This document shows positions 25,216 to 34,476 of a DNA stretch of 37,329 nucleotides, in pieces. The first letter of the stretch is position 1. Each line of letters begins with the position of its first letter. The position numbers were made by a program, and so were the translations under genes. Location of the stretch: contig JAYVSV010000033.1 of NCBI GenBank assembly GCA_043775015.1, forward strand, positions 1 through 37,329. The letters run 5' to 3'. The DNA comes from CANJXF01 sp043775015 (GTDB lineage: Bacteria > Verrucomicrobiota > Verrucomicrobiia > Limisphaerales > CANJXF01). The notes under the pieces are model-generated. The model did not search any database. It saw only the letters and a program-made list of their open reading frames with translations, and was not told the origin of the DNA.

Positions 25216-26295
25216 TCAATTTTCGGCCAAACTGAGGATGGACCCAGCGGCCAATCGGCTTTGGATTTCCTGAATGGCCCATTTCGAATGCTCCGCGATG
25301 AGCGGCTCGAGGTCGGTCGAAGCGCGTTCCAAAGCGGGTAAAGCTTCAACGCCTCCCACATTTCCCAATGCGACACAAACGTTGCGCAACAAACCACGTC
25401 GCTTGGTTCGCAAAATGGGCGTTTTCGAGAACTTAGCGCGGAATTGAGCTTCATCCAATTCAAGCAACAATATCAGATCGGATTCCGCCAATTCTGCCCG
25501 GCCAAAGGGCTTCATCATCGTCGCGGCTTGGGCAAACCGGTTCCACGGACATGCGTCGAGGCAATCGTCGCAACCGTAGATTCGGTTACCAATGGCGGAG
25601 CGAAATTCGATTGGAATGGAGCCTTTTAGCTCGATGGTCAGGTATGAAATGCAGCGGCGGGCGTCGAGTTGAAACGGGGCGGTGATCGCTCTCGTTGGAC
25701 ACGCGTCGATGCAGCGGACGCAGGAACCGCAGCGATTTTTTTCCGGCAAATCGGGTTCCAGCTCGATTGTGGTAATGATTTCCGAGAGAAAAAACCAATT
25801 ACCTAAAGCACGGCTGATCAGGTTCGTGTGTTTGCCGATGAAGCCAAGCCCAGCCCTCTGGGCGAGGTCGCGTTCGAGTAGCGGGCCGGTATCGACATAC
25901 CAAAGGGAACGGGAACGCGGGGCTAGTTGCTGAACGAACTCAACCAGCACCTTAAGTTGGTCGCCGATGACATCATGGTAATCGGAGAAGCGTGCGTATC
26001 GAGCAATCGTTCCGGAAAGCGGTTTGTCCCGCGTCTGCGGGACGCAGGTTTTTGAAATCTCTGTAGCAGGTTCGCCATAACTTACCGCGAGGCTGATAAT
26101 CGTTTTGGCTTCGGACAAAACGAGTTGCGGATTCACCCGCTTGTGGGCATTACGTTGCAAATAGCCCATTTCGCCGTGGTGCTGTGCCTCGATCCAGCTT
26201 TGGAAGCGGCTCGCGTGATCGGGCGCTTGAGCTGTGGTGAAGCGGCAGGCGTTAAAACCCAGTTCGCGCGCTTTGTCCTGAATGGCATTTTTCAC
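25216..26295 (-). CDS. queG: Epoxyqueuosine reductase
   Basis: Last step of queuosine formation in tRNA, reducing epoxyqueuosine with a cobalamin and two 4Fe-4S clusters. 359 residues. Two cluster motifs are visible: CGSCVRCIDACPTRAI and CDDCLDACPWNRFA. The C-terminal part includes a HEAT-like run (LLRNVCVALGNVGGVEALPALERA). A hairpin encodes KTCVPQTRDKPLSG at about 82-95, a stretch not expected in the family. GTG start at 26295 overlaps the aroK stop (GTGA), so translation is coupled. Confidence 0.93.
   Translation of the reverse strand: MKNAIQDKARELGFNACRFTTAQAPDHASRFQSWIEAQHHGEMGYLQRNAHKRVNPQLVLSEAKTIISLAVSYGEPATEISKTCVPQTRDKPLSGTIARYARFSDYHDVIGDQLKVLVEFVQQLAPRSRSLWYVDTGPLLERDLAQRAGLGFIGKHTNLISRALGNWFFLSEIITTIELEPDLPEKNRCGSCVRCIDACPTRAITAPFQLDARRCISYLTIELKGSIPIEFRSAIGNRIYGCDDCLDACPWNRFAQAATMMKPFGRAELAESDLILLLELDEAQFRAKFSKTPILRTKRRGLLRNVCVALGNVGGVEALPALERASTDLEPLIAEHSKWAIQEIQSRLAAGSILSLAEN
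26026..26043. repeat. GTCCCGC-GTCT-GCGGGAC hairpin inside queG
   Basis: Perfect 7-bp stem, four-base loop, in frame within queG. Same family as the hairpins in the kinase and MFS genes. Confidence 0.7.
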
Positions 26296-26822
26296 CGCTG
26301 TCGAGTGGCCAGATAGAACTCGTGCCCCACGTGTTGCGCGACCTCTTTGACCGAACGCACCTCGGTGTTCACCAAAATGTCGGCTTGGCGATAAATCGGT
26401 TCACGCTGAGCGAGTAACTCCCGGATTTTCGCCTGCGGATCAGACGTTTTCAAGAGCGGGCGATGGCTTTGATTTTGCACTCGCTGCCAGACGATTTGCG
26501 GGGGAGCCCAGAGGCAAACGACCAGCGCGTGGTTCTTCAAACTGGCCAGGTTGGCTTCGTTGGCGCCCAAACCGCCTCCGGTGGAAATCACCACCTGTTT
26601 CAACGCGCTGATTTCCCGCAGAATTTCCTGCTCTAGTTTTCGAAATACGGCCTCGCCGTCCTGCTCAAAAATTTGCGCGATACTTTTTCCGGCCTGCTGT
26701 TCAATCAGTTCGTCCGTGTCGAGAAATTTGAACTGGAACTGATCCGCCACCAGCCTGCCAACGGACGATTTGCCCGTTCCCATAAACCCAATGAGAGCGA
26801 TGTTTTGAATGTTCCGAGTCAT
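26292..26822 (-). CDS. aroK: Shikimate kinase
   Basis: Phosphorylates shikimate with ATP in the chorismate pathway. 176 residues, a normal length. Walker A GFMGTGKSS near residue 12, LDTDELIE (substrate/metal aspartate), GGG of ISTGGGLG, and the RPLL lid region with REPIYRQ. The ATG at 26822 is chosen; 26837 would add five residues. First gene of a coupled pair with queG. Confidence 0.93.
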   Translation of the reverse strand: MTRNIQNIALIGFMGTGKSSVGRLVADQFQFKFLDTDELIEQQAGKSIAQIFEQDGEAVFRKLEQEILREISALKQVVISTGGGLGANEANLASLKNHALVVCLWAPPQIVWQRVQNQSHRPLLKTSDPQAKIRELLAQREPIYRQADILVNTEVRSVKEVAQHVGHEFYLATRQR

Positions 26823-26940
26823 ACTCACGCATTTCAATTAACGCAGAACCGAATTGCTGGCGCACGCAGTTTCTCTTACATCTGTCACCGCCACGCGTTA
26901 CTCGCTCGACCAAATAAAATTTATGCGCCACAACTTGTTC

Positions 26941-28131
26941 ATGAAAAATTTCTTCGTTGCCTGGGTTCTTACTGCGGTGATTTCAGAAATCTCATTGGAG
27001 GTGAGAGCGGAGTCCCCCGTGCCCGTTCGTGGAGTCGCATCCGCAGTCGTCGCGGACCGAGTGGCGTTGGCGCACACCGCACAATTGCTGCCGCTCAACC
27101 AAAAAGGCGAACTCGTCGGCAAAGGGAATGTCGAAAAACAAATTGCGCAGACATTAAAAAACATTGATCAAGCACTCAAGGCCGCAGGCGCAAATCTCGA
27201 AACCGCAGTTAAAATTAACGTTTATGCAGCCAACGAACAGATTGTTTCAAACCTACAAATGGCGCTCGCGAAGAAATGGAATGCAAAACGAAAACCCGCC
27301 GTGAGTTTTGCAATCGGCGCTTTGCAAAACACGAATGCACTGGTCGCGATGGATGCCATTGCGCCCTCAAAAAACTTCACTGAAACGAAAGCGAAACGAA
27401 TTCAGGTCGCCGGATTGAGTAAACAAGTTTCCGGAGCGCAGGTGAGTATTTTGCCAAAGGGCGGCGTGGTTTACATTTCTGGGCAAGCGAAGCCGGGCGA
27501 ACTGGCCGATGCCACCACGCAGACGATGCAAAGTTTGAGCGACACTTTGACTTTTCTCGGTTTAGGGAAAAGTGACGTGGTGCAAATCAAAGCGTTTATC
27601 GATCCGATGGCGGACGCCTCAGTTGCGCGGAAACAAATTGCCGAATTCTTCACCGGAGAGACGGTTCCACCGCTGGTCTTCGTCGATTGGATCAGCCCAA
27701 AACTTCCTATTGAGATAGAAATGATTGCCGCCGCTCCCGAAAATCGCGGTGCGGGTGAATCGATCAGCTACTTCACCCCGCCGGGATTTCAACCGTCGAA
27801 CGTTTACAGCAAAGTGGCGCGCGTGAATTACGGAAGGCTGGTTTACATCTCGGGACTCTACGGAACGACACCGGGAAACGCGGAGCAACAGGTTTTGGAA
27901 ATTTTTGAATCGCTGAAGCGCGCCGTCCAGGAAGCCGGCAGCAATTTTGATTCGCTGGCCAAGGCGACCTATTATGTTTCCGATGCCGAGGCGGGCAGTA
28001 AGCTTAATGAGCTGCGGCCAAAATTCTACAATCCGCAACGTCCCCCCGCAGCTTCAAAAGCACTAACTCATTCGGTCGGATTTCCAGGAATGAGCATCAC
28101 GATGGACATGATTACCGTTATCGGGAATTAG
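26941..28131 (+). CDS. Secreted triple RidA-fold protein
   Basis: 396 residues, signal segment MKNFFVAWVLTAVISEISLE ending near VRAES. Three tandem RidA/YjgF/UK114-type segments follow, each with strands and a helix of the Q-x3-x2-L-x-x-I/L pattern. The first has QIAQTLKNIDQALKAAGANL, then AVKINVYAAN. The second has GGVVYISGQAKPG and TMQSLSDTLTFLGLG with VVQIKAFI. The third has RLVYISGLYG, QVLEIFESLKRAVQEAG and KATYYVSD. Ordinary RidA is about 130 residues and forms trimers; three copies in one chain could imitate a trimer. The key arginine of RidA enamine deaminases is not clearly kept in every copy, so catalysis is uncertain. The start could also be 26923 or 26854. Confidence 0.75.
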   Translation: MKNFFVAWVLTAVISEISLEVRAESPVPVRGVASAVVADRVALAHTAQLLPLNQKGELVGKGNVEKQIAQTLKNIDQALKAAGANLETAVKINVYAANEQIVSNLQMALAKKWNAKRKPAVSFAIGALQNTNALVAMDAIAPSKNFTETKAKRIQVAGLSKQVSGAQVSILPKGGVVYISGQAKPGELADATTQTMQSLSDTLTFLGLGKSDVVQIKAFIDPMADASVARKQIAEFFTGETVPPLVFVDWISPKLPIEIEMIAAAPENRGAGESISYFTPPGFQPSNVYSKVARVNYGRLVYISGLYGTTPGNAEQQVLEIFESLKRAVQEAGSNFDSLAKATYYVSDAEAGSKLNELRPKFYNPQRPPAASKALTHSVGFPGMSITMDMITVIGN

Positions 28132-28141
28132 CAGTGAAGTC

Positions 28142-28166
28142 AGGGGTTCAATCAGGTTGAACCCCT
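28142..28166. repeat. Hairpin after the RidA-fold gene
   Basis: Perfect 10-bp stem (AGGGGTTCAA/TTGAACCCCT) with a five-base loop, shortly after the stop. No T run follows, so it is not a good intrinsic terminator; it may be REP-like or an RNA stabiliser. Confidence 0.5.
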
Positions 28167-28214
28167 CGGGCTACACCACTTCTGATACTTCATGCTCAGA
28201 TTACCCGGCTATCG

Positions 28215-31200
28215 CTACTCCTGGCGCGTCCGATAAAAGGCCGGGTTGCAGAGGCTGTCCGGTGTGACCACATATTGAATCTTCCCGGTGCCCGCCGGTG
28301 CCGTGTTGGTAACCACATCCTGCCAGTTGGTCAGACTTACGCACGACCGCTGAAGCACATACTGGTTTCCTGGAACACCCGAGAAGTCCAGGATCACCTG
28401 CGTAGGGCTGCTGTTGCTGATCGCCAAACTGAACGAAGGAGAGTTAGGGCCGAACTTAACCCCGCGAAACAACTGGTTCGGACTTGAAACGGAAAGGGTC
28501 GAGAACGGCGAACTAGCTCCCGTGTCGGTTACTTTGACCAAGCTGTTGGTGTTGGATGCACCGGTGGTTATGGCGTAGATCACCGGATTGGCGCCACTCC
28601 AATTGACCGCAAGTGACCTTAGCCCTCGGGTGAGACCCGTGTTCAGGCGGTTGGTAAATACATAAGCTCCAAGCGAACCGTCGAATATCCACTTTTCAAT
28701 CCCACCAGCGGTCGCAGAAATCGTCCGGTCATCGGCGATGTAGATAACGCCTCCATCGGACGGACAGGTTGGGCAGACGGCGAAGTCTTGAATTCCGTTC
28801 AGGCTTCCAACCGGAGGGCTTCCAATCAAGACATCCGACGCAGCACGTGTGATGATACGGACGGGGGCGGCAGCGGTCATGGGTAATCCGCTGAACTGAT
28901 AAAGCCCGGGAGTGGCATTGGCGAAGACGAAATAGAGATCGCCATTAAAAATATTCATCACACGGGTATTATCGATTGTTGTCTGAACATCGTCCTCGGG
29001 TGATCCAAAGCCAAAGTAGGGAGTTCCGCTGTTGCCCGCGCCGCCCCAGAAATTATTCGTCCCGTCCGTCACAAAGCTGCGTATGACCGACGCGGAAAAC
29101 TTCGTGGTGGTCGTGACATTACGAATGAATCCGCCCAATCCATTGATCGTGCCGCCGGCACGAGGCACGACGGTGGAGGCCGCAGCGTTTAGCGAGGCGC
29201 CGAAATTTAGGTTGGTCGCATAGCCGGCAACAGCCAGGAACCAACCGTCGGGTGAGCGAGTCAAGGCGTCAAACGTTGCGTCCGACGAAGTGACGTTCTG
29301 CACCAGCGCTGAAGAACCGCTATCCGGGATCGTCACTGTATTAACGTAGGCACCCGAAGTTGTATATTGATCCAGGAAAACGCTGTTGCCGTTGACCGTG
29401 AGCGTTGCCGCCCCATCTCCCTGCCGGAGGACGACGAGGTTGGTTGGATAAAGACGCACGTTCCCAGTGATCACCGCCAGCGTAGCGCTGGCATTGGCGC
29501 TGCCGGCCAGATTGGTGACAACCACGGTATAAGTGCCCGCATCGGACACTTGCGCGCTGGCAATCGTGTAAGTTGATAAGGTTGCTCCAGCGATGTCCAC
29601 ACTGTTGGACTTCCATTGATAGCTCAGAGGCGCAAAGCCTGTGGCAGTGACGCCAAAAGCCACTTTCACACCTGCTGCCACCGTGCGGGAAGCGGGGGGA
29701 AAGGTAATGGTGGGCGGTGAGGCAACCGTCAAAGCCGCCGCAGCGCTCGTCACATTGGATCCCGCCGGATTCGAAACGACCACGCTGTAACTACCCGCTG
29801 TTGCGGTGGCGACATTGGCCAGCGTCAATGTGGCGGTATCAGCCCCGGAAACATCCCCGCCATTCACGAGTGCGGAAACACCTTTCTGCCATAGGTAGGT
29901 CAGTGTAGGTGAGCCATTGGCTGCCACGGTAAAAGTGGCGGTGGTTCCAGTTGCATTTGTCCGACTGGATGGCTGGGTGACGATGTAGGGATCGTTCACG
30001 GTCAGCAACGCAACGGAACTCGTAACACTATTGCCAATTCCGTTGGTGACAATAACCGAGTAGCTCGCGGCATCCAGGTAACTGACCGGGTTGACGGTTA
30101 AATTACTGCTCAACGCACCTGAAATATTTCCGCCGTCGGAGAGGCCGACGCCGTTCTTCAACCAGCGGTAGCTGAACGGAGCCGTGCCTGCCACACCAAC
30201 CGTGAACGTGGCGGCTGTTCCGTAGTTGTTGGTACGGCTGGCCGGAGGGGATGTAATTGATGGATCAACCACTGTGAGAACCGCGTTGGAACTGATGAGG
30301 CCGCTTCCCAAACCGTTGGTTACCGCGCAGGTATAAGTTCCTGCATCACCAGTGGACACTGGTGATAAGGTCAGGTTGGCGGTTGTTGCCCCCGATATGT
30401 TTCCGCCGTTGTTCAAATCCACTCCGCCCTTCTTCCATCGATAGGTAAGAACCGGCGTGCCGGCGGCGACGACGCTGAGGTTTACCGTAGCGCCGGGTAA
30501 CACTCCCTGGCTCGCGGTCGGCTGGGTTGATATGACAGGGTCAATGACCGTCAACGTGGCCGCCAGACTGATGCCTTGATTCACGGTGTTGGTGGCCGCC
30601 ACGGTATAGCTTCCCTCATCCCCCTTTACCACGCCCGTCAAAGTCAGGGTAGCTGTAGTTGCACCAGCAGCAACGACACCTGAAGGTTGCACCCCGTTAG
30701 CGATGTTCAGGCCGTCCTTCTTCCATTGATAAACCAGACCAGTCGTATCCACGATAGGTGTCGTCGAAAAGGTCGCGATGGTTCCAGCGTCATTGGTCCG
30801 GCTGGTGGGCTGCGAGACGAACCGGGGGGTTACATCCGCCCAGGTCCTGCCTGCTCGAATTTCATCAGCAACCATGGTCCGGGGCTGGGTTGTGACGGTG
30901 TTATTGCCTCGTTGGAAAAGCACGACGGTCTGAATTGCGGTCATATCGGCTCCGGCATCGGTGGAACTTATTGCTCCACTTGCCTCACCCGCGCCTCCTA
31001 AGGAGCTCGGATCCGGGTTGATCCAAAGCTGACTGGCTGCACCATAAGTGTATTTGCAGACGACGAACACGGTATCCCCGACTGACCGCGCCACGGTGTC
31101 ATACCCCGGTGCCCCTGTGGGTCGCTTGCCGATCCCTATCAGGTATTGGCCTGAGCCATTGTTCTTTAAGTAAACTAGGGACGCAAGAACGCTCGGAATG

Positions 31201-31649
31201 GTCGCCGTCGAGGCGGTGATGGCGGCGTTGTTGAACGTGACGCAGTAACCACCGGTTGTGTCCAAACTGCCGATGTCTTCCACTCGCAACAGCAATGAAT
31301 AATAAATGCTGCCCGTGGTCACGCTATTGCCATAGAGATTCCACTTGGCGGAATTGGCGGCATCCGTCGCGGATTGCGCACCAAAACGAATGGAGTTCGA
31401 TAAGGATTGAGCCAGACCGTTATAACTTAAATTGAGGTTAGTGATGGCGATCGGATTGGCTGGAGCACCTGAACCAGAGCCGGCAAACCACCAGGCGGAA
31501 GTATTGAGGTTTGATTGACTGTTCAACGAGGCTCCCACGACGTAGGTGGTAGCACCGGGCGAGAACGATTCCGTGGCTGGTAGGACGACTGCCGCTGTTG
31601 CAGACAAAGCGAAGGTCAGGAATGCGATGAGTGTGAATAATGTCTTCAT
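28215..31649 (-). CDS. Secreted multi-Ig protein with lectin-like N-terminus and propeller-like C-terminus
   Basis: 1144 residues. Signal segment MKTLFTLIAFLTFALSATA. Residues about 20-270 look like a lectin/LamG-like beta domain. Five Ig-like repeats follow (about 275-726), each opening with an xQPxxRT-type strand and carrying a Y-x-W-x-K/Q and a DAG(T/S)Y-x-V core. Residues about 730-1050 have repeated short strands suggesting a propeller. The end (about 1070-1144, FSLAISN... PGNQYVLQRS... FYRTRQE) is a terminal domain common in Verrucomicrobiota proteins. Probably a surface or matrix adhesin; no catalytic motif. The frame opens at 31706, but the ATG at 31649 gives the signal peptide. Divergent from the prepilin-like gene, with 209 bases between. 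Confidence 0.8.
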   Translation of the reverse strand: MKTLFTLIAFLTFALSATAAVVLPATESFSPGATTYVVGASLNSQSNLNTSAWWFAGSGSGAPANPIAITNLNLSYNGLAQSLSNSIRFGAQSATDAANSAKWNLYGNSVTTGSIYYSLLLRVEDIGSLDTTGGYCVTFNNAAITASTATIPSVLASLVYLKNNGSGQYLIGIGKRPTGAPGYDTVARSVGDTVFVVCKYTYGAASQLWINPDPSSLGGAGEASGAISSTDAGADMTAIQTVVLFQRGNNTVTTQPRTMVADEIRAGRTWADVTPRFVSQPTSRTNDAGTIATFSTTPIVDTTGLVYQWKKDGLNIANGVQPSGVVAAGATTATLTLTGVVKGDEGSYTVAATNTVNQGISLAATLTVIDPVISTQPTASQGVLPGATVNLSVVAAGTPVLTYRWKKGGVDLNNGGNISGATTANLTLSPVSTGDAGTYTCAVTNGLGSGLISSNAVLTVVDPSITSPPASRTNNYGTAATFTVGVAGTAPFSYRWLKNGVGLSDGGNISGALSSNLTVNPVSYLDAASYSVIVTNGIGNSVTSSVALLTVNDPYIVTQPSSRTNATGTTATFTVAANGSPTLTYLWQKGVSALVNGGDVSGADTATLTLANVATATAGSYSVVVSNPAGSNVTSAAAALTVASPPTITFPPASRTVAAGVKVAFGVTATGFAPLSYQWKSNSVDIAGATLSTYTIASAQVSDAGTYTVVVTNLAGSANASATLAVITGNVRLYPTNLVVLRQGDGAATLTVNGNSVFLDQYTTSGAYVNTVTIPDSGSSALVQNVTSSDATFDALTRSPDGWFLAVAGYATNLNFGASLNAAASTVVPRAGGTINGLGGFIRNVTTTTKFSASVIRSFVTDGTNNFWGGAGNSGTPYFGFGSPEDDVQTTIDNTRVMNIFNGDLYFVFANATPGLYQFSGLPMTAAAPVRIITRAASDVLIGSPPVGSLNGIQDFAVCPTCPSDGGVIYIADDRTISATAGGIEKWIFDGSLGAYVFTNRLNTGLTRGLRSLAVNWSGANPVIYAITTGASNTNSLVKVTDTGASSPFSTLSVSSPNQLFRGVKFGPNSPSFSLAISNSSPTQVILDFSGVPGNQYVLQRSCVSLTNWQDVVTNTAPAGTGKIQYVVTPDSLCNPAFYRTRQE

Positions 31650-31858
31650 ACGAGTTGAGTCTGTGATGGTTGGCTTGATTGAAATAATTATTACAAGTTG
31701 TTTCACGGCAGGGTGGGTAAATCAAGAATTTTTATCGTCTTCTTATGTGTAGTAACATAGCAAGATTGGTTATCATTAGGTCAGGTGAAAACAGTCGGAT
31801 AAGTGACCCTTCTCTTGACTTTCAAACTGTGGCCGAGGAAGTTTTACAAAAGTTAATT

Positions 31859-32683
31859 ATGCATCGGATCTGCCGAAACGCGTTCACTCTCATTGAGCTT
31901 CTGGTTGTCATCGCTATTATTGCGATTCTAGCTGGCTTACTCTTGCCCGCCCTTTCAAAAGCCAAGGATAAGGCGCACAAAATCTCTTGTTTGAACAATT
32001 GCAGGCAGATGGGAACGGGGCAGCAGATGTTCGCAGACGATCATTCGCAGGGAAATTCGGTTTTCATCGGACCTCGCGGGAGTTTAACCGGGACTCTACT
32101 CAGCGGGACCACGGTCAGCGCAACCGGGACCGGAGCAGAACTGTCCGACGATGACATGAACTGGCTTCATGGAGTGGGAGATTCCCCTGTCTATATCCCA
32201 ACCTTGAAAACTTTTGTCTGCCCTTCGACGAAAAATAACGTCAATGCAAATGTTAAAACGGTGCAAAATTACAACGGGCAACAGCTCGTGCTTTTGAACG
32301 AGCTTACCGATAAGGCCGTCAATAAGAACGCAACGAACGGTCATAGCTACGAAGTTTTTGGTTTTTGGCACACCTATAACCTCGGATCGTTCCCTCGGAA
32401 AACGCTACAAACGGTCCAAAGTCACATCAATGCTTCGACGCCGAATCCAAAGGCCAGCGGCCAAAAATCAAGTCCCTCCACGGTGTTCACCATTATGGAT
32501 CGACTCTCACCCCACGCTCCCTACAAAGAAAATGCTCCAAATCCATTCGACGGCCACGGCTTAGACGGCGCGAATGTGGTTTTCGCCGATGGACACGCCT
32601 CATTCGTCTCGAGGAAAAGATGGTATGACGTTTACAGCATGTCCCAAGACGATAGCAGCGGCCAGGGTGTGACAACTCCCTAA
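31859..32683 (+). CDS. Prepilin-like protein (N-methylation signal, H-Xn-DG tail)
   Basis: 274 residues. The N-terminus MHRICRNAFTLIELLVVIAI followed by IAILAGLLLPALSKAK is a type IV prepilin/pseudopilin signal; the residue before F is Ala rather than Gly. The C-terminus has GHGLDGANVVFADGHASFV, which is an H-X10-DG version of the H-X9-DG motif of pseudopilins in this phylum and in Planctomycetes. The middle carries a cysteine pair region (ISCLNNCRQMG). Expected in a type II secretion-like or pilus-like structure at the inner membrane. The frame reaches 31745, but the internal ATG at 31859 is where the signal begins. Confidence 0.82.
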   Translation: MHRICRNAFTLIELLVVIAIIAILAGLLLPALSKAKDKAHKISCLNNCRQMGTGQQMFADDHSQGNSVFIGPRGSLTGTLLSGTTVSATGTGAELSDDDMNWLHGVGDSPVYIPTLKTFVCPSTKNNVNANVKTVQNYNGQQLVLLNELTDKAVNKNATNGHSYEVFGFWHTYNLGSFPRKTLQTVQSHINASTPNPKASGQKSSPSTVFTIMDRLSPHAPYKENAPNPFDGHGLDGANVVFADGHASFVSRKRWYDVYSMSQDDSSGQGVTTP

Positions 32684-32748
32684 TAATCTGCTGTAGCCCA
32701 ACGCGGATCCCCAAGCAATCAAACCGGACGGCTTGATCAAAATAAAAT

Positions 32749-32838
32749 TGGCGGAAGGGAGAGGATTCGAACCTCCGGTAGGGTTACCCCTACTTCTGAT
32801 TTCGAGTCAGATGCCTTTAACCACTCAGCCACCCTTCC
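32749..32838 (-). tRNA. tRNA-Ser (CGA)
   Basis: 90 bases on the minus strand: acceptor GGAAGGG with CCCTTCC, anticodon loop CTCGAAA with CGA inside stem TCTGA/TCAGA, a long variable arm (about 14 bases) as in serine tRNAs, T loop TTCGAAT, discriminator G, encoded CCA. The stretch 32839-33085 shows nothing further I can support. Confidence 0.95.
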
Positions 32839-33085
32839 CGCCAGTTCTTAATAACGACTTGAATCGGACTATTCTTTCTGATTTTTACAATCTCATACTG
32901 CCTGCATGAAATAGCGTCACGCAAAGTCCAATTCAGATTGGCAAAAAACACCGTGCGCGAATTTGATCCAATACAAACCGTCGGCCAAGTATTTCGCACG
33001 AGTTCGAGCACACGGCAAGCTGATTCGGCGCTCGCGGAAAACCACGACCCTTTCTGAGCGCGCCCCCTCTCCCGGCACGTCCAGA

Positions 33086-34474
33086 TCAGAGGACGGCCCG
33101 GGAACCGCCGACGTGGCGAATCGCCGATTCTAAAATATCCAGAGCGCGCTCCATCTCTGGACGAGAGATGGTCAAGGCAGGAGTTAGCGTCACGATGTTG
33201 CCCATCGTCAACTTGAAGTTAAGCCCGTTCGCCAGCGAATGATACATCACCTGTTCCGCTTCGTTCACGGCTCGCTCCATCGTGGCGCGGTTTGTTACCA
33301 ACTCGACGCCAATCATCAATCCAAGCCCACGGACATCTCCGATCAGCGGATGCTTCTCTTTCATGGCCTGCAATCGTTGCAAAGCGTATTCGCCTTGGGC
33401 GCGAACGTTGGCCAGGACTCCTTCTGTCTCGATGACCTCGATGGTGGCGAGGGCGGCGGCGGCGGCGACTGGATTTTTTTCGTGGGTGTAATGTCCAAGC
33501 GCACGGTCCGCCATCACATTCAACTCTTCGCGCGCAATCATCGCGGCAAAAGGCATGATGCCTCCGCCCAATCCTTTGCCGATGACGAGCATGTCCGGGA
33601 CAATGTCGAAATGCTCGCACGCAAACATTCTACCGGTGCGACCGAGGCATTGTGGAATCTCATCGAGAATCAATAGTGCACCATGCTTGTCGCACGCGGC
33701 TCGCACTTTTTTCCAATAGTCGAGTGGTGGAACAAACGGGGTGCTTCGAATTGGCTCAGCGATGACTGCGGCAACATCTCCTTCCTTGGCCAAAACGTAT
33801 TCAATGTAATCAGCGCACTTGAGGTTGCACGCCGCCCCGCAGGCGAATGGGCAGTGCCGATTGTCAGGAGGCGGCACATGTTCACAGCCTGGGAGGAGCG
33901 GGCCGATTCCGCTGCGGAAAATCGATTCGCCGCCAACGGAAATGGCATCCAGCGAAGCGCCGTGGAAGGAGTCCCACATCGAGATGGTTTTGAATCGGCC
34001 AGTGGCCACGCGCGCCAGCTTCAACGCCATCCCGATGGCACTGGTTCCACCCGGAGCGAAGAGCACTCGATTCAAATTGCCGGGCGCGAGTTCAATGAGT
34101 TTTTTGGCCAACTGGATCGCCGGAATATTGGTGTAGCGTCGTGTGCAGAAAGAGAGTTCCTGCATCTGCCGGGTGATGGCCTCGACAATACGCGGATGGC
34201 TGAACCCCACTTGATGCACATTGTTACCGTGAAAATCCAGCAGCCGTCTGCCTTGAAAGTCGATGACCTCGGAGCCTTCGCACCCGGACAGGACATTGAG
34301 GCAGGGAGTGGAAAGAGATTGGTGCAGAAAATATTTTGCATCCTCCGCCAGCCAGTGTTGCGTCTCCGCGTCGATATTCTCCGCTGCCCACGCGCGGCGG
34401 TTCGGAGAAAGGTTGATGTCGCCTTCGGATCGAAGGTGGTCCAAGGAACGGTCCGAATGCGTTTCTGAATTCAT
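33086..34474 (-). CDS. pbfA: PLP-dependent class III enzyme, likely (R)-1-hydroxy-2-aminoethylphosphonate ammonia-lyase
   Basis: 462 residues with a class III transaminase fold. Visible: LDFHGNN near 80, LFAPGGTSAI (phosphate cup), LILDEIPQCLGRTG with the PLP-binding aspartate near 271, and Lys300 in VIGKGLGGGIMP for the Schiff base. An unusual C-x3-C-x3-C-x3-C run (cysteines at about 208, 212, 216, 220, ending NLKCADYIEYV) may bind a metal. PbfA is a known lyase of this fold that is found with phnY and phnA and makes phosphonoacetaldehyde from hydroxylated aminoethylphosphonate. That context is the main support; a plain class III transaminase is the alternative. The ATG at 34474 follows the phnY stop by two bases. 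The TTG at 34483 is less likely. Confidence 0.7.
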   Translation of the reverse strand: MNSETHSDRSLDHLRSEGDINLSPNRRAWAAENIDAETQHWLAEDAKYFLHQSLSTPCLNVLSGCEGSEVIDFQGRRLLDFHGNNVHQVGFSHPRIVEAITRQMQELSFCTRRYTNIPAIQLAKKLIELAPGNLNRVLFAPGGTSAIGMALKLARVATGRFKTISMWDSFHGASLDAISVGGESIFRSGIGPLLPGCEHVPPPDNRHCPFACGAACNLKCADYIEYVLAKEGDVAAVIAEPIRSTPFVPPLDYWKKVRAACDKHGALLILDEIPQCLGRTGRMFACEHFDIVPDMLVIGKGLGGGIMPFAAMIAREELNVMADRALGHYTHEKNPVAAAAALATIEVIETEGVLANVRAQGEYALQRLQAMKEKHPLIGDVRGLGLMIGVELVTNRATMERAVNEAEQVMYHSLANGLNFKLTMGNIVTLTPALTISRPEMERALDILESAIRHVGGSRAVL

Positions 34475-34476
34475 TT

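Noticed and set aside
28142..28166. Intrinsic terminator of the RidA-fold gene
   Set aside because: Good stem but no T run on either strand; kept only as a hairpin.
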